64,000 nucleotides of DNA, taken from the NCBI GenBank assembly GCA_032718475.1, contig JAUCBJ010002579.1, positions 1-64,000 on the forward strand. The letters are read 5' to 3'. Numbering within the stretch: position 1 is the stretch's first letter; each line of letters opens with the position of its first letter. A program made the position numbers and the translations under genes. This document shows, in pieces, positions 56,515-64,000 of the stretch. This stretch comes from Nemertoderma westbladi. Taxonomy: Eukaryota; Xenacoelomorpha; Nemertodermatida; Nemertodermatidae. The notes under the pieces are model-generated. The model worked only from the letters and a program-made list of their open reading frames with translations, ran no database searches and was not told where the DNA came from.

Positions 56515-59500
56515 TTAATATTTATCGAATCTATCACCTGGATGGGGTCGATGGTCGCACCATAGTCGCATCCCGGTGCTATCGCTGCTATCGTCTTTGC
56601 TGGAGATGGTTGTTACCACCATTCTACTTGGCCTCGTTCTCAATCCTATCTCTTCGGCCACCCAATCCTCAACTAAGGTGAATGCTGCACAACTGTCGAC
56701 CAGCATGAGCGTAGTTACTGATCGATTGCCTTCACCGATTATCCTTACTGGTACTACCCCTAATAGTACCGTTCCTCTCTTCCTCGCCACTACGGTGCTC
56801 GTTGCCATTGTCTGTCCTTTACTCTGACCGAACTTAATTGGCGTTTCTTTGCATTGGTTGGCTCTATGTCCACTCATCACACATCGCGAGCAGATTTCAT
56901 TTTTTCTCGCGTATTCTACCTGATCTTCCCTGGGTAGCGCTTGCCAGTACCTGGAGTTCATGGGTCGGCCTACTGGGCGTGCTGGGGTTGTGTTTATTTG
57001 TGTTGTTATTTTCCCCTGTCCGCTCCATGATGTGGTCTTACCCCCAGCTACTTGTGGACTGGTAGTCCCCTGCGTTGCTGCGTACGGCAGTGACTGCCTG
57101 AGCTTTGGCAATTCGTTCGACGCGTTGTGCTCTGGTTTCGGCCTGTGGTAATCGGTCTTTGGTCCCTTTCCCAGGCTATCCTCGCTATAGACTGGGTCCG
57201 TTATAAGTTCAGCTTCATAGTTTAAGAAGCTTGACATCTCTTCTAAACCCGGTTTCACACCCTTCTTATCTCGAGTGGAGAAAGCGATTTTCCTCCACTT
57301 ATTGCGCAGCAAAATCGGTAGTGCCTGCGCTATCGTAGTGATGTTGTTGGACGCGTTGAGTTCGTATGGCGCGTCCAGCATCTTTAGCACGATTAGCGCC
57401 TTCTCGACTTTGTTAGCGAATGTCTTTATGCTAACAGGGTTATCCTGTAGGCCACCCGATGTATTACCTCTCAGGGTCTGCCGGATGATCTTGGCCGGGT
57501 GCCCGTATTCCCTGTCTAACGCCCGCCATGCCGTCATGAAGCCACCCTCGATGCCCTGGTATTGCCTCACGATGTCATATGCTGGGCCCCCTGTATATAC
57601 TTGCAGATACTTTAGGCACTCCGCCTGCGTCAAATTCTTTGTTAATATTTCGTTACTATACATACGCCGAAACTGTAGGTATTCTTCCGGCCTACTTCCA
57701 TCGAATTTGAATGGTTCCACGGGTGGTAACTCGATTCTGGTCTTTAGTGCATCGATTAACGTGGCCATCCCCATCGCCTGCGCTTCCAATGGGTTCGATG
57801 GGTGCTGTATAGGTTCTCCCATTGGGTGCGGTCCGTTCGTCCTGTCTACCGCTTTCCTCTGACTTGGATATATCATAGGGGGTAGCAGCCCCCTCCATAT
57901 TTCTGTGTCGCACGATCTATTCTCGTCCAAGGGGTTCGATGTTCTTACTCCTATTGGGGTATAATGTTGATATTGTGATGGGGGAATGTCACCCTGTCCC
58001 CCCCCCCCCCCCCCACCGGTATGTTTGGTACTGGGGTTGATGTTAATATATTGGGGCCCATACACCTATCCGTAATAAGTCTCCCCTCCCCTGGGTATAT
58101 GTTATGTCCTTGCATGCTGTAGTCATACTGTTGTGCTGGTACCGGTATAGGCCTATCCACTTCTGGCCTACCCGCCGGTATATACTCCGCTACTTCCGGG
58201 TTTAATCCCGTTGTTTGCGCTATCCTATCGCCTACATTATCTCTCCCAGCATGGCTTATGGTATGTGCAGTAAGGCCTACAGTATGTCCTGCAGTCTGTA
58301 TGTGTCGCTCGGGATCAAAGTTTATCCTTCTCGAATAATCCTCCCCGCGGCTACCGTATTCTCGATCGGTAGGTATATCCCGTCGGGAAGTTTCTCTTCG
58401 ACCCCCTCTACTGCTCTCGTCCTCGTGCCGGTACATCCTGTACCCCTCTCTCTGCTCGCAATACGCCTCGTCAGGTCGCGTTTCTCCGGGACGACGGCAA
58501 TCTCCCGAAGTTCGACCCCACTGACTCTCCGTCTCCACCTCTACTACCAACGGCTCACTATCCGTCCTCGCTCTCCTGTCGTTCGCGGCGACACTTCTTC
58601 TACTCTCTTCCTTTCTTCTCTCTGTAGTGCAGTATTCCCGCTCGTGAGATCTCTCGTCGACCTCCCGGTTAAACTCCACTGTTCTTCTTCCCTCTTCTGA
58701 TTGGGCTCGACGCCTCGTCGCTCGCCCTCTCGCGACTTCAACCTGTCTCTCTCTGCTCGATCGCATGCCGCTGGGGATACTCGTAATCCTCCTACTACTC
58801 TCCGTCGCCGGGTGCTGCGGTTCACCTAATTCGCCCCGCGCATTATCCGCCGACGCTTGTGGGACACTCTTTGCCCCCCCCCCCCCCCCCGCTCGCCGCT
58901 AATCTCTCGTTGTGGGGCTCCTATAGCCCCCCCCCCACTCGCCACATCTAACTTCACTATCTCTTAGTTCACTACTACACCCCTCTCTAGTCGACACATT
59001 AACCCTACTGCGGGTGGGTCTATTCACCCCCGCCTCTCCCTCTGCTACTGTGTGGCCTACCAGGCCCTCTACTTCCTGCCTACAAACTACGCGGCCTACC
59101 AGGCCCTCACTGGGTTGACTCAACCCCGCCACTTCCTGCCTACTAACTGCGTGGCCTACCAAGCCCTCGTCGGGTTGACTCAACCCTGCCACTTCCTGCC
59201 TACTAACTACGTGGCCTACCAGGCCCTCGTCCGTCGGGCTGTCTGCACCCGCCACGTTTATATTAATAGCACCATTACTAGTATCGCCCGTTAAATCAAT
59301 TAAATCCTCCAAATCAATTAAATTATTTTGCGCGCCTAAATTAGAAACGGAATTATTTTGTTCATTCGAAATAAGATTATTTGAATTATTTTGCGTATTT
59401 ATATTATTCGAATTATTTTGTAAATTTACATTATTTGAATTATTTAGTAAATTTAAATTTAAATTACTACTACTAGGTAAAGTATTTCCTGCAATGAAAG

Positions 59501-61039
59501 TTTGGTTAGAATTATCCAATACGGTACTATTAATATTAACGTTATCTACTGTATTATTATTACCCCCCCTGCCCGTACGGTCACACCAGTCTTGGGTCTG
59601 TCATGCGGTCCCTATAAGTGGGGTATTAATAAACGTTTCCACAGCCCTTGGCTCCTCGTAAATACTTGAGCCAGTCTCGCTCTCTGACAATCCCATCTGC
59701 GCCAGTTCCAGTCGGCGCTTCTGTTTGGCTTGATATTGAATAAGCCCCCTTAGGCAGGCATGTAAATCATCCCGCACACGCTTCCCCGCCGCCTCTCTTT
59801 CCAGATCCTCCCGTGCACTCTGGTCGGCTAATTCCACCTCTCTCGCAGCTCTCTCCAATCGTCTCGCCTCGCGCTCTTTTAGCTCGCTCTGCTCTCTCGC
59901 CTCACGCTCCTCACTTCTATTCTGCTCTCTCACCTCGTGCTCTTTTCGCTCGCTCTGCTCTCTCGCCTCACGCTCCTCACGTCTATTCTGCTCTCTCGCC
60001 TCGCGCTCTTTTCGCTCGCTATGGTCTCTTGCCTCACGCTCTTCTTGCTCCTTCCTTTCTATCCTCCCTATTTCCCCGCACTCCTTAAAGCTTCTCGCGG
60101 CCTTCTCAGCCTCTCTCTGTTCACTCTAACCAGTTCTTTCTCATTCTCTAGTAACGCACTCCCCTCCTCTAACTGTCTCTCTACTTCTCTCTGGTCTAGC
60201 ACCGCCAGATCGAGTTGGCACGCCAGATTTATTGCCGTCACCCGTCTTTCCTTTGCGGAGGATGTAGCAGACTTATCGGTTGTGACGGACTCTCTCCACC
60301 CTCCCGTCCTACTGACTTTCCCCCACCTCCCGGAACTTACTCCGACCGACGAGACCGAATCCTCGGGGTTAACCTCGGATTCGCCCTCCTCAGGTCTCCT
60401 CCAGCCCACTAACTTTACTCCCCGGGCATCGACTAAGTATGGCCCTACGTACACTACGCTAGGTTTCATACCCCTACATTCCCATAGTTCAAACAGTTCG
60501 CTGGCAACCCCTTTCGCTCTCTCGTCGGCTAGTTCTCCCTGCCCAAAACGCATTAGGTAATCAAAATGTCTGTTCGACTCACCTAGTCGTTTTCTCAACT
60601 TCACCTCGTCTATCTTCGCCCCTCCTTTGGCTTCTCTTAAATGCTTTCAGGTCGCGGCGTAGGCTCGTCGGAGCCAGTCACTGACCCCGACGTCCTCGTC
60701 GCCGACATCTCCTTTATCCCTCCGGGTCCGGCGTTGTACCGGCGGCCCCACCGTCGCCGTTCTGGTGGGCCGTCCGTCGCCCTCGGCCTGTGGCTGGCCG
60801 GCGACATCGGCACGTCGACCGCCACTGTGTGTCGACTCGTCTCTCTCCTCTCCTAACTCGTCTCTCCCTCCTCTCGGCTCGTCTTCTGGTTGTAGAAGGC
60901 CCCCATCATCTTTGGTTGCCGGGTCGCCCGTTATCGATGGGTCCAGCATCGTGGGTCTATACCGTCGTGTCGCGGCCTCGCGGATCGTTAGGTCGCCGTC
61001 CGGGGTCCGCGGCGGTGTCATTTCTCCTTCTCGACTCAT
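56515..61039 (-). pseudogene. BEL copy 3 gag and protease with an unusually long N-terminal extension
   Basis: Starts at ATG 61039 (MSREGEM). The frame is broken by TGA 60647-60649, a shift between about 60100 and 59933, TGA 59601-59603, a stop at 58899 next to a 17-C run, another 17-C run at 57998-58014, and shifts near 56590 and 56465. Order: acidic/Arg-rich N-terminus; Glu/Arg coiled coil (59700-60100); Asn-rich segment (59330-59520); LIDLEDLIDLTGD; three 20-residue repeats with EGLVGHAVSRQEVAG; Arg-rich region; BEL gag core (RIELPPVEPFKFDG, about 57720); zinc knuckle CSRCVMSGHRANQC (about 56870); protease LMLVDSCAAF (about 56690), where the usual DSG/DTG is DSC. Roughly 1000 codons precede the gag core, which is unusual. 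Confidence 0.8.
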
Positions 61040-61103
61040 CTTTACTTTACTTTGTCGGTTAGAGTCTGGTCTTGTCACTAGGGTAGCTGCTCGTTCTTAT
61101 CAC

Positions 61104-61674
61104 TGTGACAGGATCCACCAAGGATCCCGGTTTATCCGGTTTCTTAACTACGTGTCCCCGCCGTGTGTGTGAAAAGAGTTCTGGTGTTATTAACTCTGGC
61201 TATTGTTGGTCCATAGAATATAAATATAAAGCACAAGCACAGTTGAAATAGAATAACGTGAGTACCGGTATTGTACGAATGAGATAGGCTGATAGCACTG
61301 GACGGAGACGGTGATAAGAGTCTCGGTACTACCCTAACTAACTGACTTACTAAAGAGTGAATGAATGATACAGTGAAATGGTGATATATTGCACCAGTTG
61401 GCCGCATTACACTACTCAGTCTATGCCTTCCCCCCATTGGCTAATAACTCACTTTTCACCCTCCCATCTCCCTGGGAGTACTTCCCCCCCGCTGCTGTCT
61501 CTCTCTCTCTCCCGGAGGTGTAACCTCTGACCCCCGCTGTGTGTGTTCCCTTGGGGCCTATTGTCCCCGCTTATTGGGGTGACACGAGGTTGATTGGTAA
61601 CCAACCTCGTGCTCCCAATATTGCTTAAAACCAACTCTGTGTGGGCCTGGTTAGCGGAATTGAATACGCTAACA
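61104..61674 (-). repeat. BEL copy 3 LTR, 5' copy
   Basis: 571 bp, about 96-97% identical to the other LTR by eye. The sequence just inside (61103 downward) lacks a TGG-start primer-binding site that I can recognise. Confidence 0.92.
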
Positions 61675-61679
61675 AGTTC
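61675..61679. repeat. Target-site duplication AGTTC, right
   Basis: Pairs with 48047-48051. Confidence 0.9.
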
Positions 61680-62085
61680 AAATGGGAACAGCCAATAAGA
61701 ACACCAGAAAGTGTGACTACCAATAAGAGTCCAGTACTATGATAATCGATGTCGGCGTCGGGCAATGGATAAACAAGGTTAGCGATGGCGTATGGCACAG
61801 ATTTGACATAAAATATTATGCACGTAAATATTGAGTAGCTCTCTGATAAAATATAAGATTTCATTATGAAGTTAGCTAGTTAGTTAGTTAGAAGTTAGTA
61901 GTTAAAAGAAGCAACTATGTAGCTGAGATTTCCTCAAGATCCAGAGTCTATTAGAACCCTTTACCCCGTACTAACTTCAGGTCCAGCAACAAACTTTAGC
62001 TTAGTTTCTATGCCCCAAAAAATTCCTAGACCTAACTGTAGATCCCTTAACAGGTACACAGTTCATTGTTTAGTGTTTACTGTTT
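61680..62085. other. Flank of the BEL insertion
   Basis: No supported gene. Two CCAATAAGA motifs occur at about 61691 and 61720. It could be the displaced 5' part of BEL copy 2. A 79-codon minus frame (61864-61625) runs into the LTR and is not credible. Confidence 0.4.
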
Positions 62086-63519
62086 ATTGTGCCCGCTGCC
62101 TCTGTATAAGGTGCCCACTGTCTCTATTTAAGGTGCCCGCTGTCTCTGTTTAAGGTGCCCAATGTCTCTGTTTAAGGTGCCCACTGTCTCTGTTTAAGGT
62201 GCCCGCTGTCTCTGTTTAAGGTGCCCGCCATCTCTGTTTACGGTGCCCGCTATCTTTGTTTAAGGTGCCCGCTGTCTCTGTTTAAGGTGCCCACTGTCTC
62301 TGTTTAAGGTGCCCGCTGTCTCTGTTTAAGGGGCCCGCTATATCTGTTTAGTGTGCCCGCTGTCTCTGTTTATTGAGCCCGATGATTCTGTTTAAGGTGC
62401 CCGTTGTCTCTGTTTAAGGAGCACGCTGTCTCTGTTTAAGGTGCCGCTGTCTCTATTTAAGGTGCCCACTGTCTCTGTTTCAGGTGCCTACTGTCTCTGT
62501 TTAAGGTGCCCACTGTCTCTGTTTCAGGTGCCGCTGTCTCTGTTTAAGGTGCCCACTGTCTCTGTTTAAGGTGCCGCTGTCTCTGTTTAAGGTGCCCACT
62601 GTCTCTGTTTCAGGTGCCTACTGCCTCTATTTAAGGTGCGCGATGTCTCTGTTTAAGGAGCCCGCTGTCTCTGTTTAAGGTGCCTGCTGTCTCTGTTTAA
62701 GGTGCCCACTGTCTCTATTTAAGGTGCCCGCTGTCTCTGTTTAAGGAACCCGCTGTCTCTGTTTAAGGTGCCCGCTGTCTCTGTTTAAGGTGCCCACTGT
62801 TTCTGTTTAAGGTGCCTACTGCCTCTATTTAAGGTGCCCGCTGTCTCTGTTTAAGGAGCCCGCTGTCTCTGTTTAAGGTGCCCGCTGTCTCTGTTCAAGG
62901 GGCCCACTGTCTCTATTTAAGGTACCCGCTGTCTCTGTTTAAGGAGCCCGCTGTCTCCGCTTAAGGTGCCCGCTGTCTCTGTTTAAGGTGCCCGCTGTCT
63001 CTGTTTAAGGTGCCCACTGTCTCTGTTTAAGGTACCCGCTGTCTCTGTTTAAGGTGCCCGCCATCTCTGTTTAAGGTGCCCGCTATATCTGTTTAAGGGA
63101 TCCGCTGTCTCTGTTTATTGTGACCGCTGTCTCTGTTTAAGGTGCCCGCTGTCTCTGTTTAAGGTGCCCGCTGTCTCTGTTTAAGGGGCCCGCTATCTCT
63201 GTTTAGTTTGCCCGCTGTCTCTGTTTATTGAGCCCGATGACTCTGTTTAAGGTGCCCACTGTCTCTGTTTAAGGTACCCGCTGTCTCTGTTTAAGGTGCC
63301 CGCCATCTCTGTTTAAGGGACCCGCTATCTCTGTTTAGTTTGCCCGCTGTCTCTGTTTATTGAGCCCAATGACTCTGTTTAAGATGCCCGCTGTCTCTAT
63401 TTAAGGTGCCCACTGTCTCTGTTTAAGGGGCCCGCTATCTCTGTTTAGTTTGCCCGCTGTCTCTGTTTATTTAGCCCGATGACTCTGTTTAAGGTGCCCG
63501 CTGTCTCTGTTTAAGGTGC
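62086..63519. repeat. 22-bp minisatellite, about 65 copies
   Basis: Unit AAGGTGCCCGCTGTCTCTGTTT with point variants (CCC-A/G-CTG, TATT for TGTT, TTATTG or TTAGTTTG junctions). The length is not a multiple of three and there are many stops, so it is non-coding. A three-unit variant block (CCCGCTATCTCTGTTTAGTT then CCCGCTG.., then GAGCCCGATGA) recurs at about 62331, 63185, 63317 and 63427, showing higher-order duplication. Confidence 0.95.
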
Positions 63520-64000
63520 TAATAGTTGGTAACAGATTTTGCATTAGATGATTAAGTTAATATCAAAATTACCAAAAATATTCCCAAATTACTTTTGAAA
63601 TAAAAAAAACAATAAAAATTAAAAATAACTTTTTAATTTTTGTAATATCGAAATATCGAAAATTATAACAACTCAAAAATTAATTTTGCTGGCGCCCCCT
63701 CTGATTGGCGCCGAGGGGCGAGTAACCCGCTATTATAGCTACGCCTCTGTAGGTAGGCTACAGTACAACTAATGTACTGTACAGTAGGTAGGCATACTGT
63801 ATGTAATACGGCCTCTGCTTACTGTTATATACCCCGTCTACTGTACTGTATTAATACAACGTTTGTTTGTTTGTTTGTTGATGTATACAATATCAATATG
63901 AACATAAAAATTTTGGCGTTGCTCCTAATTGCTCTGAACTGTATTAATAGTTACTGTATTTGCCGCGTATAACCATTATACTGTATAAATTGGAATATAC
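63520..64000. other. Right end of window, no gene
   Basis: AT-rich, then a short GC block (CTGGCGCCCCCTCTGATTGG) and simple TACTGTA-rich sequence. Nothing recognisable. Confidence 0.4.

Larger units (their letters stand above)
48052..61674 (-). mobile_element. Complete BEL/Pao LTR retrotransposon (copy 3), about 13.6 kb
   Basis: Two LTRs (48052-48627 and 61104-61674) in direct orientation, TG...CA ends, flanked by an exact 5-bp duplication AGTTC (48047-48051 and 61675-61679). Minus-strand order: 5' LTR (61674-61104), gag, pol (protease, RT, RNase H, integrase, the BEL order), a tandem repeat, an RNase D-like accessory gene, a three-knuckle accessory gene, a purine tract, 3' LTR. The LTRs differ at roughly 20 positions by my count, so the insertion is not recent. 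gag and pol carry several stops and frame changes, while the two accessory frames are open. Most BEL elements are 5-10 kb, so this one is long. Confidence 0.93.

Noticed and set aside
61625-61864. 79-codon frame with a hydrophobic stretch next to the 5' LTR
   Set aside because: It runs across the insertion boundary into the LTR, so it cannot be an older gene, and nothing supports it.
62086-63519. CRISPR-like array
   Set aside because: Units are contiguous 22-mers with no unique spacers, in an animal genome; it is a minisatellite.

Overview
This window reads as animal nuclear DNA, probably from an invertebrate. It is AT-rich outside genes, packed with transposable elements, and holds only three conserved cellular genes. 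BEL/Pao LTR retrotransposons are confined to animals, and the three genes are animal-type: COMMD10, TPGS1 and MMS22L. All three are single uninterrupted open frames, which is odd because their vertebrate counterparts are split by introns. COMMD10 and TPGS1 lie head to tail with 8 bases between the stop of one and the ATG of the next, an operon-like arrangement. I cannot name the species. A lineage with operons and spliced-leader trans-splicing would fit, but no spliced-leader gene was seen.

Layout. 1-7.6 kb: nested DNA transposons, including a TA-flanked TIR element with a TTAA-flanked piggyBac-like element inside it, an hAT-like MITE, another MITE, and a motif-rich stretch. 7.6-9.3 kb: COMMD10 and TPGS1 with a compact upstream region. 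10-11.6 kb: a tRNA-derived SINE and simple sequence. 11.6-17 kb: a non-LTR retrotransposon with an ORF1 (RNA-binding domain plus a long charged-helix repeat) and an endonuclease/RT ORF2. 17.9-21.7 kb: MMS22L on the minus strand. 21.7-33 kb: nested non-autonomous DNA transposons, several with exact target-site duplications. 33-48 kb: two damaged BEL/Pao elements lying tail to tail, one of them interrupted by a LINE fragment. 48.05-61.67 kb: a complete BEL/Pao insertion of about 13.6 kb on the minus strand, with two roughly 575-bp LTRs and a 5-bp target duplication. 62.1-63.5 kb: a 22-bp minisatellite.

The most interesting signal is in the BEL/Pao elements. Between pol and the 3' LTR, where an envelope gene sits in some elements, the complete copy carries two further genes. 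One encodes a divergent RNase D-like (DEDD) 3'-5' exonuclease-like protein. The other encodes a protein with three CCHC zinc knuckles. Recognisable pieces of the same module follow pol remnants in the same order in both other copies, so it belongs to the element lineage and is not a chance insertion. I know of no description of such a module in BEL/Pao elements, but I could not search.

A second theme is a hairpin-containing repeat unit of about 56 bp (GGTTACAG ... CTAACC) that recurs inside at least four different TIR elements, as if it were exchangeable cargo. All similarity statements come from reading by eye; no alignments or database searches were run.
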